64,000 nt of DNA from Verrucomicrobiia bacterium (GTDB lineage: Bacteria; Verrucomicrobiota; Verrucomicrobiia; Limisphaerales; Pedosphaeraceae), in NCBI GenBank assembly GCA_036268055.1, contig DATAUW010000038.1, positions 1-64,000 of the forward strand, read 5' to 3'. The notes under the pieces were generated by a model, which was given only the letters and a program-made list of their open reading frames with translations, was not told the origin of the DNA and searched no databases. Position 1 is the first letter of the stretch, and each line of letters opens with the position of its first letter. Below, in pieces: positions 33,593 to 42,699 of this stretch. Made by a program: the position numbers and the translations under genes.

Positions 33593-34219
33593 ATGAACGC
33601 ACGGATTGGCGATTTCTTTTTTGCTTATCCGGCTTCGCAAAGCCAAATGAAAACTTCCACTGAATTGGATATGCGACATGAAGGCAGCAAGGAAGCCGCC
33701 CCGAAAAAGAGCTGGACGTTTGCCAGCCTGGTGATGTTTTTCCTTCTCTGCCTTACTGCTCGCGCGGATCAAAGTGTCATGCTCGGGTGGACTCCTTCCA
33801 CCAATACGGTCGCCGGATATTTCGTTCACTACGGCGGCGTCAGCCACAATTATGCGGCCAAGCTGGATGTCGGCACCAACCTCGTCGCCAATTTTTCCAA
33901 CATGCAGCCCGGTGCCACGAATTATTTCGCCGTTACCGCCTATGACTCGGCCGGCAACGAAAGCGATTATTCCACTGAGGTTGCGTTCATCGTTCCGGGT
34001 GTGATTCGTTTCCGTAATGCGATGGCCGCCAATCAAGCCGCGATGCTCGAATTCCCCGTGGCTCCTGGCCATTGGTACGAAGTTCAAGCCAGCACCGACC
34101 GGCAGAACTGGAGCACGATCGCCACGACGGCCATGTGCACCTCGAATTTTTGGAACTCATTTCAGGATCCCAAGTCCCGCGCGTTTCGCAGCCGCTTCTA
34201 TCGCCTCGCACTGCATTGA
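33593..34219 (+). CDS. Secreted fibronectin type III-like protein
   Basis: 208 residues. A hydrophobic segment, WTFASLVMFFLLCLTARA, follows a long polar start; internal ATGs at 33647 and 33671 would give a normal signal peptide. The mature part has one FN3-like beta sandwich (VMLGWTPSTNTVAGYFVHYG to ATNYFAVTAYDSAGNESDYS) and then a second beta-rich piece (FPVAPGHWYEVQASTDRQNW), as in many verrucomicrobial surface proteins. No catalytic motif is visible. It lies just after a terminator, so it is likely to have its own promoter. Confidence 0.7.
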   Translation: MNARIGDFFFAYPASQSQMKTSTELDMRHEGSKEAAPKKSWTFASLVMFFLLCLTARADQSVMLGWTPSTNTVAGYFVHYGGVSHNYAAKLDVGTNLVANFSNMQPGATNYFAVTAYDSAGNESDYSTEVAFIVPGVIRFRNAMAANQAAMLEFPVAPGHWYEVQASTDRQNWSTIATTAMCTSNFWNSFQDPKSRAFRSRFYRLALH

Positions 34220-34647
34220 TTAAAACGCGCGGCACGCGCCAAACGCCGAACGCGCAAAAAATTGGGAAACCTCTGGAAGCATCAAAGTCGTTTTGAGAAA
34301 CCGCAAACCCTGAATTCCATCGTCGAATGAAATTGCACAATCATCAGGGCAAACCCACCGACGTAGCACAACTTCGCGCCAGCCTGCGATTGATCATGGC
34401 GTTGCGTTTCGGTCATCAACTTCCTTTCAGACTGCGGCCAGTAGTTGATTTTCCTTTGCGGAATATATCCCCCTCCCACGCCAGTCTGATCACTCCAGCC
34501 CGCAATTTATTTCCTGCCGGAAATTTTGTTGGTTGCCGCTCCCTCTGTAGCTGCCGCTCGTGCCGTCGGCAACTTCGCAGGTATCTTCCCGCCGCCGCCT
34601 CCCGGCTGAATTAAAAGCTTCGGCGCTCCTTCTCCAAACACTAAACG
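34220..34647. other. 428-base region without a recognisable gene
   Basis: Short overlapping frames on both strands lack family features or compositional support. No hairpin or repeat stands out. Confidence 0.45.
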
Positions 34648-35358
34648 TCAGCGCCAATACCCCGGAACGCGGTGCCATCCGTAAGGGCCATAATCCCAAC
34701 GCGCGCCAACCCACACCGCGTGCGGATAAGGTCCCACTACCCAGCGTCCCCGAACCCACACCCACGCAAAGCCATTCCAGACATATTCGCCGCTGACATA
34801 AGTATAATTCGGCCCCGGAGCCGCTACCACAGTTTCAGTCACCGGAGTTGGCGGCGCCTGGCTGACGGTGGCATTGCTCGTATTGATCATGTACGAAATG
34901 ACTTTTTGGCTGACGCCGGAACTGCTCAGGTCAATGATCGCATTCGCATCCAAGTGATAGACCGTGTGCGTATTGTTGATCTGAACAATGATATTGTCGT
35001 CAGTGACGCCGGACTTGGTCATCGCCTTCACCTGATCAATTGTCAACGGCTGCGCGGCGGGCGCGGGCACATAGACGGGAGCTGGTGGCGGTGCGGAATA
35101 ATATTGGCGGCGCGCTTCGTTCTGCTCGTCCACACTGTGACCCACCAGGCCTCCGGCAATCAAGCCAGCCGCTCCGCCGATCAATGCCCCCGCGCCGGGA
35201 TTTCGCCGGTCCACAAGCGCCCCGATCGTCGCGCCACTGGCTCCGCCGATCAACGCGCCGGAAGCGGTATTGTCCGGCCGACCATCAGGCGAATAACAAC
35301 CCGCCAGCAGCGCAACCAATCCTCCACAAGTAGAAACCTTAATCAAAGTCGCTTTCAT
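34648..35358 (-). CDS. Lipoprotein with glycine-zipper and WxxGxW-type C-terminus
   Basis: 236 residues. The lipobox is VALLAGCYS. A glycine-zipper helix pair (GALIGGASGATIGALVDRR and GALIGGAAGLIAGGLVG) suggests membrane insertion or oligomerisation. Next is a helical module, LTIDQVKAMTKSGVTDDNII to IDLSSSGVSQKVISYM, and the C-terminus carries aromatic WxxGxW-like repeats (WNGFAWVWVRGRWV, WVGARWDYGPYGWHRVPGYW). The helical module is shared with the neighbouring upstream gene product, so the two are modular paralogues. Probable envelope role; no enzyme function is suggested. Confidence 0.75.
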   Translation of the reverse strand: MKATLIKVSTCGGLVALLAGCYSPDGRPDNTASGALIGGASGATIGALVDRRNPGAGALIGGAAGLIAGGLVGHSVDEQNEARRQYYSAPPPAPVYVPAPAAQPLTIDQVKAMTKSGVTDDNIIVQINNTHTVYHLDANAIIDLSSSGVSQKVISYMINTSNATVSQAPPTPVTETVVAAPGPNYTYVSGEYVWNGFAWVWVRGRWVVGPYPHAVWVGARWDYGPYGWHRVPGYWR

Positions 35359-35393
35359 AAATTATAGACTCTTCCTTCTTACCAAGACCCACG

Positions 35394-35417
35394 CCCGGGC
35401 GAAAAGTTACGCCCGGG
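35394..35417. terminator. GC-rich hairpin between the two paralogous genes
   Basis: Perfect 8-bp stem CCCGGGCG/CGCCCGGG with loop AAAAGTTA. It lies 24 bases after the stop of the minus-strand gene at 35441-36127 and before the next gene on that strand. No T tract follows on the minus strand, so it may attenuate rather than stop transcription. Confidence 0.45.
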
Positions 35418-35440
35418 TTTGCTCCTCTGAAATCACCGGC

Positions 35441-36127
35441 TCAGCGATGTCCGTGAAATCCGCCACCGCCATGAAAACCACCGCCGCGGAATCCACCGTA
35501 GTAGCCTCCACGATACCCACCCCAACGGCCTCCGTAATAACCTCCCCAACCCCAGCCATAACCAACGCCGATGCGCAACCAACCGGGCCCAACCCAAAGA
35601 CCATCCACGCCATAATAACCCGGTGACCAATAATAATCCGGTCCCGGCGAAACGTATTGCACGTCAGGTTGCTGAACCACAACCGTGGTGGGAGCGGGCT
35701 GCTGCACCACCGCCTGATTTGGATCCGCCGGCGCGGGCGGCGGAGCTTGAGTCGTTTGGGTTGGCGCAGGCGTATTGGCATAACCGCCCGGACCGTAAGG
35801 ATTGTTGTTTCGCAACATCATATCGTGATTGAGCATCGCAGTGATCACCGAGGACGAAACCCCCGCTTCCTTGAGATGCACAATGTCGTTCGCCGACAAA
35901 TTATATAGCGACTGCGAACCGTTCACATAGGACAACACCACATCGTTGCCCAACCCGGCGCTCGACAACTTGACGATCTCATTCACGTTCGGTGGAAGCA
36001 CCATCGAAGGCACAGTCGCTGCCGGTGCCGGCGCCGGTGTTGTCACTGTGTTGGTCTGCGCATACCCCGCAAGGGGCAATGCCACTGCTAACATCAATCC
36101 CGCCTTGTTCAAAAAATTTAGTTTCAT
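35441..36127 (-). CDS. Secreted protein with a repeated helical module and a Gly/Tyr-rich tail
   Basis: 228 residues. The signal peptide is NKAGLMLAVALPLAGYAQ. The helical module, PNVNEIVKLSSAGLGNDVVL to VHLKEAGVSSSVITAML, matches the module of the downstream lipoprotein. A Pro/Gln/Ala-rich spacer follows, then a low-complexity tail of Gly, Tyr, Trp, Arg and His (YGWGWGGYYGGRWGGY, GGGFHGGGGFHGHR). The His-rich end could bind metal, but this is a guess. Same strand as its paralogue with 82 bases between. Confidence 0.7.
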   Translation of the reverse strand: MKLNFLNKAGLMLAVALPLAGYAQTNTVTTPAPAPAATVPSMVLPPNVNEIVKLSSAGLGNDVVLSYVNGSQSLYNLSANDIVHLKEAGVSSSVITAMLNHDMMLRNNNPYGPGGYANTPAPTQTTQAPPPAPADPNQAVVQQPAPTTVVVQQPDVQYVSPGPDYYWSPGYYGVDGLWVGPGWLRIGVGYGWGWGGYYGGRWGGYRGGYYGGFRGGGFHGGGGFHGHR

Positions 36128-36349
36128 AAAAAGCTCACCTTCTACGGCTTCTCGCCGTTATACCATTGGACTGCTAATGCCTCGGATTATTCAGGCGCTT
36201 CGATGTGCGCACAACTGGCATCCGCTCATCCACTTAAAGTAACCTCACCGATTTAAGTGAAAAAGTCAAAAGCCCGAAGTCTCCCTTGTCCTCCTCCAAA
36301 AACCCTATAACGATAAATTCCCGCAACCGTCACACCTGCAAGCCCATCT

Positions 36350-37354
36350 TTACGCCGTCGGACTCGTTATGCTTTCCGAGCCATGCGCCGCGTAATGCGC
36401 CGCGCCCAGCAACGCCGTTTTTTGATTCAACACCACGCGAATCGGCATCGCTTCCAATAGTGGCCGCATCCGGCCTTTGCTGAAAAATGCGTTCAGAAAT
36501 GCGCCCTTCTCCAAATGCGGCAAAATCTTCGGCGCAATTCCCCCGCCGATATACACGCCGCCGATGGACATTAATTTCAGCGCCAGGTTGCCCGCCTCCG
36601 ACCCGTAATAAGTCACGAACATGTCCAGCGCTTGCGCACAACGCGAACTCGTGCCTTTTAATCCCGCCACGGAAACCACCGCGCTCGGATCGCCCTTCGC
36701 CATTTCGTCCGCGAGCGATGCCGGCTCTTCGCCGCGCTTGGTGTCGCGCAAAAATTGATAGATGTTATAAAGCCCCTGCCCCGATAAAACTTTTTCCCAA
36801 CTCACATGCCCGAACTTGTCATTCAAGTAAGCGAATAATTCCGCATCCAGTTTCGTGAGCGGCGCAAAATCCGAATGACCGCCTTCGCAGGCGAACGGAT
36901 GAAATTGTTTGCCGTCCCAAAAAAGTCCCGCCTCGCCCAGTCCCGTGCCCGCGGAAATCATCGCCGCGTTTCCGGTTGCATCCGCTTCGCCGGCATTCAG
37001 CGTGTGCAAATCCTCTGGCGGCAATTCTGCCAGGCCATAACCGTTCGCCTCAAGATCGTTGATCATCGAGACGGGGCCGAGTTTTAGTTCGTCAGAGATT
37101 TCGCCCGCCTCAACTTTCCAGGAAAGATTCGTGGCCTTCACGACGCCCTTGCGCACCGGACCCGCAACCCCGAAACACGCGCGCTCTATCTTCGGCTCGC
37201 CAACCTCACCCAAAAACTCCTTCACCAAATCTTGCAGCCGCGCGTAGGCCTTGCTCGGGCGCGTGCCCTCGCGCACTAATTTTAGCTGGCGCCCATTTAC
37301 TTCAAAAAGCCCCAGATTAACTTTCGTCCCGCCAATATCTCCAGCCAGAATCAT
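36350..37354 (-). CDS. glk: Glucokinase (Glk family)
   Basis: ATP-dependent phosphorylation of glucose to glucose 6-phosphate. N-terminal ATP-binding MILAGDIGGTKVNLGLF, the substrate loop VSMINDLEANGYGLAEL, and the second phosphate loop MISAGTGLGEAGLFWDG are all present. FACEGGHSDFAPLTKLDAEL holds the sugar-binding E-G-G-H-x-D-F-A-P pattern of the Glk rather than the ROK family. IGGVYIGGGIAPKILP is the adenosine motif. About 334 residues, normal. ATG at 37354 is chosen since D-I-G-G-T-x should start near residue 5. It stands alone. Confidence 0.92.
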   Translation of the reverse strand: MILAGDIGGTKVNLGLFEVNGRQLKLVREGTRPSKAYARLQDLVKEFLGEVGEPKIERACFGVAGPVRKGVVKATNLSWKVEAGEISDELKLGPVSMINDLEANGYGLAELPPEDLHTLNAGEADATGNAAMISAGTGLGEAGLFWDGKQFHPFACEGGHSDFAPLTKLDAELFAYLNDKFGHVSWEKVLSGQGLYNIYQFLRDTKRGEEPASLADEMAKGDPSAVVSVAGLKGTSSRCAQALDMFVTYYGSEAGNLALKLMSIGGVYIGGGIAPKILPHLEKGAFLNAFFSKGRMRPLLEAMPIRVVLNQKTALLGAAHYAAHGSESITSPTA

Positions 37355-37381
37355 GCGCCCGATTAAACTGCATCGCCGCAA

Positions 37382-38034
37382 ATATTCCAGCGTAATATTT
37401 CACAGGTTTCATTATACCCACTCACGCGCACCGAGACGCACCAAACCGCCGTTCGACCTAATTCTCGGAAAATATTTATCCCAGTCTAAGCGAGCTTAAG
37501 CGAGCCAAGGCGGACTTATCCGAACCAACGCGAACCATTTTGGCGAACTTATCCGAGCCAAACCGCATCAACTGGCTTTTTTTATCCACTTCAGCCTTCA
37601 GAACACCCCGAATCGCTAAAACCGGCCTTGGTATAAACTCTCATCTCCATTGTCAAAGAACTGCCCCCACTATGCCACATCCTCCAAACACAATCCACCC
37701 TTCCATAGGTTACAAATGCATATTTCCCAGAGGCGCATTTTGACACTGTTCTGAAATGCAGGAAGGCGGATTTTTATTCCCGGGGAGCGCACGCGCCCTC
37801 GCGTGCAGTGGTTGGCGCCCTCGCCAACCACATCCGAGATGGTTCGGGAAATTCGCCTATCCGCTTAATAGCTTGTTCACCCAACCACCATCGGCGAGGG
37901 CGCCGATGGCAGCACGCGAGGGCGCGTGCGCTCCCCGGGACAAGACCGGCAATCGTACCCCTCGGACATGTGGACGCAAACTTCAAGAACAGTGATGAGA
38001 TACGCCCGTTTCCCAGCCTCGTCACTCTGAACGA
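37382..38034. other. 653-base non-coding region with short repeats and a long inverted repeat
   Basis: The first part has degenerate direct repeats: TAAGCGAGC at 37487 and 37497, and ACTTATCCGAACC/ACTTATCCGAGCC at about 37514 and 37547. The second part holds the large inverted-repeat element at 37780-37938. No gene is supported. Confidence 0.6.
37780..37938. repeat. Nested inverted-repeat element (REP/BIME or MITE-like)
   Basis: The outer arms, 37780-37806 and 37912-37938, are exact 27-base inverted copies, each itself rich in GCGC palindromes. Inside each arm sits another palindrome: TTGGCGCCCTCGCCAA near 37812 and ATCGGCGAGGGCGCCGAT near 37890. The core between them is about 60 bases and not coding. 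The shape suits a REP/BIME or a MITE; no transposase is present in the window. Confidence 0.7.
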
Positions 38035-38079
38035 TTGCCAAATAATTTAGTCGTGATACCGTTGACGCACCTGCCAGCC

Positions 38080-38622
38080 ATGATTCTTCAGGCATTATTC
38101 ACCGTCGCATCCCGATGGACGCTTTTTCTTTTCCTCTCGCTAAGTATTCTTGCGCCCTCTCCACTCTTTGCCGCAAGCGGCTTATTTCCCAAAATGCCTC
38201 CGGCGACCAATGCTTTCGTGTTTGATATTTCAAACGATGGTGGAAATGCAAAAATGACGGCCTGGTGCCTGCAAGGCGTCGTAAATCAGAAATCGGCGCA
38301 AGTATATTTGATTAACAATCCTTGGGATGTCGAGCCGTTGCAACGGTGCGGGCGGCCTTTCGTGAATGTGCCGGCCTTGACCGGGACCAACGCCGGGTTG
38401 AGAACTCTGTTCCAGAAATTTCAGGGTCGTGTCGAGAGAATGTTCATCTACGACCCGCAGAAGGATTGGACGTGGTATCTGGCATTGATGTCCGCTTCCC
38501 AACAAAATGGAATCGCCGTCACCGAACCCATTCAGCACGCCCTCGCGTCCGAGTTTGGCTGGAAAGGCGAAGTGCAGGACTACCGGGCAATTTGGTCCAC
38601 CCGGATACAAGCCTACGATTAG
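38080..38622 (+). pseudogene. N-terminal part of a GxGYxYP-family protein, cut by an in-frame TAG
   Basis: Begins at ATG 38080 with a signal peptide (WTLFLFLSLSILAPSPLFA), then the N-terminal domain of the GxGYxYP family: NAFVFDISNDGGNAKMTAWC, LQGVVNQKSAQVYLIN. The frame ends at TAG 38620-38622 after IQAYD and continues without frameshift into the next feature, where it reads ALVNLMPGC. One base change (TGG to TAG) would explain the break, giving AYDWALVNLMPGC. Upstream TTG 38035 is in frame but ATG is better placed for the signal peptide. Confidence 0.7.
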
Positions 38623-38637
38623 GCGCTGGTTAATTTA

Positions 38638-40149
38638 ATGCCGGGTTGCACTAGAAAGGTGATCTTCGCAACCGCCAATCGGCTATTGGATCCGGTAAAA
38701 GGGCGCGTCATGGACACCAATCGCATCGGCAATCCCATCACTGATTACGCCGTCGCGAGCAAAGGATTTGTTTTTTGGCTGGATTTTAATTCCGAACGAT
38801 CTGAAGTAGAAAAAATCTTCCGCAGCGGTTATGGCGTTGGAACCTCATTGATGGGTTATTCGAGCGCCGGAGATGACGGCAATCTGCTGGCCAATCCGCA
38901 AGGCATCGGTTCGGTGGTTAGTGAGCTATACGCCAACGGAAGTTTCTGGGCGAGTTTTCCAAATACAACCCATGCCCATGCGCAAGCCAGGGGGCACGCC
39001 GTCAAGGCTGAACCGGGGAAAATCTATGCTCACATCATGTGGAGTGACGGCGACAATCTGGAAATGGATCAGAACCCGCTCTACAAATTTTGGCACGATC
39101 CCGCCCGCGGCAAAATTCCCGTGGCCACCGCCCTCAGCGTCACGCTTCAGGAGCTAAACCCGCCGTTGCTCGATTGGTATTACACCAACCTGAGCGATAA
39201 TGACGAATTGATGGCCGGAGCCACTGGCCTTCAATTCATTTACATTCATAATTATCTCGAGAAACTATTTCCTTTTTGGTGTCAGTTAAGCCGGAAATGG
39301 TCCGATGACGCGGGGTTTCGCTGTTGCCGTATCTGGCTGGCGGACAAGCCAAGCGTTGAATATGGCGAATACATGGCCACATGCGGATTTGACGGCGTCA
39401 TGGGCGAAGGCTTTTCCGTTAAATCTGGTTTCCCCATTGGGCTGGATGCCTGGGGAGCCTTTAGCGAAGAAGAATTGTTTCAACAATTTCTCTCAGTAAA
39501 GCCAGATCCAACCAAGCCGGTCTTCACCGGTTTCACCTGTATCCTCGACGGTTTCTATCAAGGAGATCGCGGTTATTCAGCAGTGAAACGGCAAATGGAC
39601 CGGGTTGAAAAGCTCTATCCCGGCCGCTACGTCTTCATGTTGCCCAGGGATGAATTCGCCACGATTCAAGCTTATTACAATTACGATGTGCAGCAAATCT
39701 CCGCGCAACCGGATTCGTCTGATGGATTGACTGCGCTCGACGAGGGCGATGGAAAAGCAGCGGTGGTTCAGCGCAACGGCCTGTCGGGCTGGCTGGTATC
39801 AAAGCATGATCCTCCAGGCTATCTTTACTTCCGTGTCGAACCGAAGTTTCAACCCAAGCCAGGACAAACACTCGAACTCCGATTGGTTTATCTCGATGCC
39901 GGCGTTGGTGACATCGCGCTCGAATATGACTCTTATGATGCTTTTGCTCCGTGGTCGCAAGGGGGCACTTATAAGCGGCACGCCTCTGTGATTCACCGCC
40001 TTAATACCGGACGCTGGCAGACGGCTCGCTTTTTTTTCAAAGACGCCGGTTTTGGAAAACTGCAAAATGGCGGCGCTGATTTTCGCATATTCAATGGCGG
40101 AGACGACCTTGCAATTCACATGGTGAGAATAAGCCGCGTCGGACCTTGA
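38638..40149 (+). CDS. C-terminal part of the GxGYxYP-family protein (probable gene disrupted by a stop codon)
   Basis: 503 residues in the same frame as the preceding fragment; the first ATG after the TAG is at 38638. It carries the family's large central domain (HIMWSDGDNLEMDQNPLYKF, GGTYKRHASVIHRLNTGRW) and a beta-rich C-terminal domain. GxGYxYP proteins are putative secreted glycoside hydrolases, but the reaction is not firmly known. Without the upstream signal peptide it would stay in the cytoplasm, so it is probably non-functional unless the stop is read through or is a sequencing error. Confidence 0.75.
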   Translation: MPGCTRKVIFATANRLLDPVKGRVMDTNRIGNPITDYAVASKGFVFWLDFNSERSEVEKIFRSGYGVGTSLMGYSSAGDDGNLLANPQGIGSVVSELYANGSFWASFPNTTHAHAQARGHAVKAEPGKIYAHIMWSDGDNLEMDQNPLYKFWHDPARGKIPVATALSVTLQELNPPLLDWYYTNLSDNDELMAGATGLQFIYIHNYLEKLFPFWCQLSRKWSDDAGFRCCRIWLADKPSVEYGEYMATCGFDGVMGEGFSVKSGFPIGLDAWGAFSEEELFQQFLSVKPDPTKPVFTGFTCILDGFYQGDRGYSAVKRQMDRVEKLYPGRYVFMLPRDEFATIQAYYNYDVQQISAQPDSSDGLTALDEGDGKAAVVQRNGLSGWLVSKHDPPGYLYFRVEPKFQPKPGQTLELRLVYLDAGVGDIALEYDSYDAFAPWSQGGTYKRHASVIHRLNTGRWQTARFFFKDAGFGKLQNGGADFRIFNGGDDLAIHMVRISRVGP

Positions 40150-40351
40150 AGTCAGCCCCGGCAAAAACGACTGCGCCTTTCGCACAAGCCCGGCCTTGTT
40201 TCAATCTTGCAAAATCCCATTTGACCAAACGCCCGATGCGATTACTTTACGCCCGTGAAGGCTGGTTTAGCTTCACGCTGTAACCGCTCTTTCGTGGCGT
40301 TGTTCCGCCTGTTTTACCACGGCGGGAGTTATGTAACTCGCAGTAAAAGCT

Positions 40352-40379
40352 TGACCTGCCACTAGCGCATGTTATCTTT
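40352..40379 (+). promoter_or_regulatory. Possible sigma-70 promoter of the TetR-family gene
   Basis: TTGACC (40352-40357) and TATCTT (40374-40379) are spaced by 16 bases and lie about 27 bases before the ATG at 40406. Both boxes are imperfect. Confidence 0.35.
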
Positions 40380-40405
40380 ACCAGTCAGTCAACAAAACGC
40401 ACTTT

Positions 40406-41008
40406 ATGGGCCGAACGAGTGATGCCAAAGAACGTTTGCTCCGGGTGGCCTTCGAGCTAATTTGGGAGCAAAGTTATGGCTCCGTGTCCGTGGATAACAT
40501 CTGCGCACGCGCGAAAGTGAAGAAGGGCAGCTTCTATTATTTCTTCCCCTCCAAGTCCGATCTTGCCATCGCTGCTTACGAAGAACACTGGCAACAAAGC
40601 CGCCCCTGTTACGACCGCATTTTTTCCCCGCTCGTCCCTCCCCTGCAACGCATCGAAAATTATTGCCAGAATGTTTATGAGAAACAGCGGGACAAATATG
40701 CCAAGACCGGTTGTGTTCTCGGCTGCCCCTTCGGCTGTCTCGGCGCGGAGTTGAGCACGCAGGACGAAAAAATCCGCGCGAAATCCCAGGAGATGTTCGA
40801 CCGTCATTGCAAATATTTTGAGAACACCTTGCGCGATGCCCACAAGGAAAACCTCATCGAGTCGAATGATTTCGCCGACAAGTCCCAAGCCATTTTTTGT
40901 TTCATCATGGGCATGCTCCTCCAGGCCAAAGTCAAAAACGATCCCGAAGTCCTGCGCCACCTCAGTTGCCACATTATGCAGATGATCGGCGCGGCGGTTC
41001 CTGCCTGA
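40406..41008 (+). CDS. TetR/AcrR-family transcriptional regulator
   Basis: 200 residues. The N-terminal HTH is clear: AFELIWEQSYGSVSVDNICA, RAKVKKGSFYYFFPSKSDLA, with the K-K-G-S-F-Y-Y-F-F-P-S-K recognition helix and turn. The ligand-binding half has a cysteine cluster (GCVLGCPFGCLGAEL, about residues 99-113). This matches the conserved G-C-L-x-x-N/G patch of one TetR subgroup but is richer in Cys than usual. No operon partner; the neighbouring sigma-factor gene is convergent. Target unknown. Confidence 0.9.
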   Translation: MGRTSDAKERLLRVAFELIWEQSYGSVSVDNICARAKVKKGSFYYFFPSKSDLAIAAYEEHWQQSRPCYDRIFSPLVPPLQRIENYCQNVYEKQRDKYAKTGCVLGCPFGCLGAELSTQDEKIRAKSQEMFDRHCKYFENTLRDAHKENLIESNDFADKSQAIFCFIMGMLLQAKVKNDPEVLRHLSCHIMQMIGAAVPA

Positions 41009-41019
41009 CGCGCTGGGCG

Positions 41020-42573
41020 TTAGTAATTCTTGTCGTCCGGATCTCCCGCTTCGCCAATGCCGGTGGCTACCACCGACGAAGTCCCCGCGCCGAACTTGAT
41101 GCGCGTATCATAATCCTTGTCCACTGGCGCTTTTTCCGTCGCGAGCCAGGTTCCCGCCGGCAGATCGGCGTACTTCCCGGTCTGCAAAAGCTGATAGCGA
41201 TTTAATATCGCATCCAGGTTTGCTTCATCGGCCGGCGAATTTACACCCTTCCAATCCGAAACTGAACTGTCGGTGACGGGAGCTTGAAAATATTTTTTAA
41301 GTTGTGAGATGTCCGTTGGCAACTGCCCGTCGTTATCATGGATGTAGGACCACAATGCGCGCCCAAGCGGTAAATTATTTTTTGCCACCCGGCGCAATTC
41401 CCGTAGCGAACGGCGAATATCCGCCTCGGTGTCGAAGTCGGCCTTCTTCGCTGCGTTAAGCCAATCGTCCGTGGTGAGAAATTCCAATTCTGGAATTTTT
41501 TTATCCGGCATTTGTTGAAGGTATTGATTCAACTGTTCTGCGCGCACCGTCCAATTTTGCGCCAACTGCTCGAGCGGATCGCTGGTGTCCGCATTGCTGC
41601 CTAGCGCGCCGCTCCCTAACCGCGTCAATTCTCCCCGCAGCTTCAAGACCTCCGTCCTGCTTTGCGAGAGCCGGGCGTTTTCATCGCGCAAACTTCCTAG
41701 TTCAGCTTTCGCGGCATCACGTTCGCGCGCAAGTTGCTGGCTCGCGTCTTCCGACTGCGCCTGCTGTTCGGCCAGCGCCTGGACTTGTTGTTGCAGCGAC
41801 GCCACCCGGTGAGTTTGATAAACGCCCGCGCCAACAGTCACCGCCAGCGCCGCCGTAATGGATATTTTTTGCAAAGTAGTCATGGCAATGGTTTTGATCG
41901 TGGTTGCAGTTGCGGAGGTGACGGCGGTGGTCGCGGCCAAACTTGCGGTGATGGTGGCCGCCAATCCGATCGGCGCGGCTTGAACTCCGTTGGCCGCGAG
42001 GACCGTCGCCAAACTTCCCGCGCCCACGGCGACACCGCGCTTCACAAAAATTTCGCGCAATCGTTCCATCGCGCGGCTCACGCGTTTCTGCGCGGCGGCA
42101 TCGCTGATGCCCAAAGCTTGGGCCATCTCCCGCGCGGATTTGCGCTGGAAAAAATGCAGCCACAGCGCGTCGCGATCCGGGTCGTTTAATTCGCCCAGGG
42201 CGTCATCGAGCAGCGGCGAAATATTTTCCCACGACGCGGAAGTTTCGTCCGCCATCAATTCATTCATGGCCAAGGCCTCCTGTTCGCGATTTCGCCGGCG
42301 CACTTCCGTGCGCACCGTGTTCGCCGCCAGATTTTGCGCCGTGCGATGCAGCCAGCCCGAAAGCACGGGATGACCCGCAAGTTGCCGCGCATTTTTAGCG
42401 CACGCAACCAACACGCTTTGCGTCACATCCTCCGCAAGCTGCTCATCCCGCACCATCCGCAGCGCCGCCGAATAAACGAAATCCACATGCCGCCGCACCA
42501 ACTCCGCAAACGCGCTCTCCGTTTTGCGCTCGGCATATTCCCGCAATAATTCCTGGTCCGTCTGTTCGTTCAC
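41020..42573 (-). CDS. ECF sigma factor with a long membrane-anchored C-terminal extension
   Basis: 517 residues. Residues 1 to about 170 are a normal ECF sigma-70 factor: region 2 (FAELVRRHVDFVYSAALRMV, EDVTQSVLVACAKNA, GWLHRTAQNLAANTVR) and region 4 (LHFFQRKSAREMAQALGISD, AQKRVSRAMERLRE). The rest is an Ala/Thr-rich stretch, one membrane helix (ISITAALAVTVGAGVYQTH), a coiled coil and a C-terminal domain with no recognised family. The anchor implies that the sigma domain is held at the membrane and may be released or controlled by the extracytoplasmic part. Starts at GTG 42573 directly after an in-frame TGA. No anti-sigma gene is adjacent. Confidence 0.88.
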   Translation of the reverse strand: MNEQTDQELLREYAERKTESAFAELVRRHVDFVYSAALRMVRDEQLAEDVTQSVLVACAKNARQLAGHPVLSGWLHRTAQNLAANTVRTEVRRRNREQEALAMNELMADETSASWENISPLLDDALGELNDPDRDALWLHFFQRKSAREMAQALGISDAAAQKRVSRAMERLREIFVKRGVAVGAGSLATVLAANGVQAAPIGLAATITASLAATTAVTSATATTIKTIAMTTLQKISITAALAVTVGAGVYQTHRVASLQQQVQALAEQQAQSEDASQQLARERDAAKAELGSLRDENARLSQSRTEVLKLRGELTRLGSGALGSNADTSDPLEQLAQNWTVRAEQLNQYLQQMPDKKIPELEFLTTDDWLNAAKKADFDTEADIRRSLRELRRVAKNNLPLGRALWSYIHDNDGQLPTDISQLKKYFQAPVTDSSVSDWKGVNSPADEANLDAILNRYQLLQTGKYADLPAGTWLATEKAPVDKDYDTRIKFGAGTSSVVATGIGEAGDPDDKNY

Positions 42574-42699
42574 TCATTAAACAGTAACCGCCGAAGTGAA
42601 AACCAGACAGGCGGAATGAAGTTTTTTTCGACGGCGGTCTATGGCACGGTGCTTATAACCGTCGAGCCTCCCAACTCGCCAATACACTCCCAAATAACC

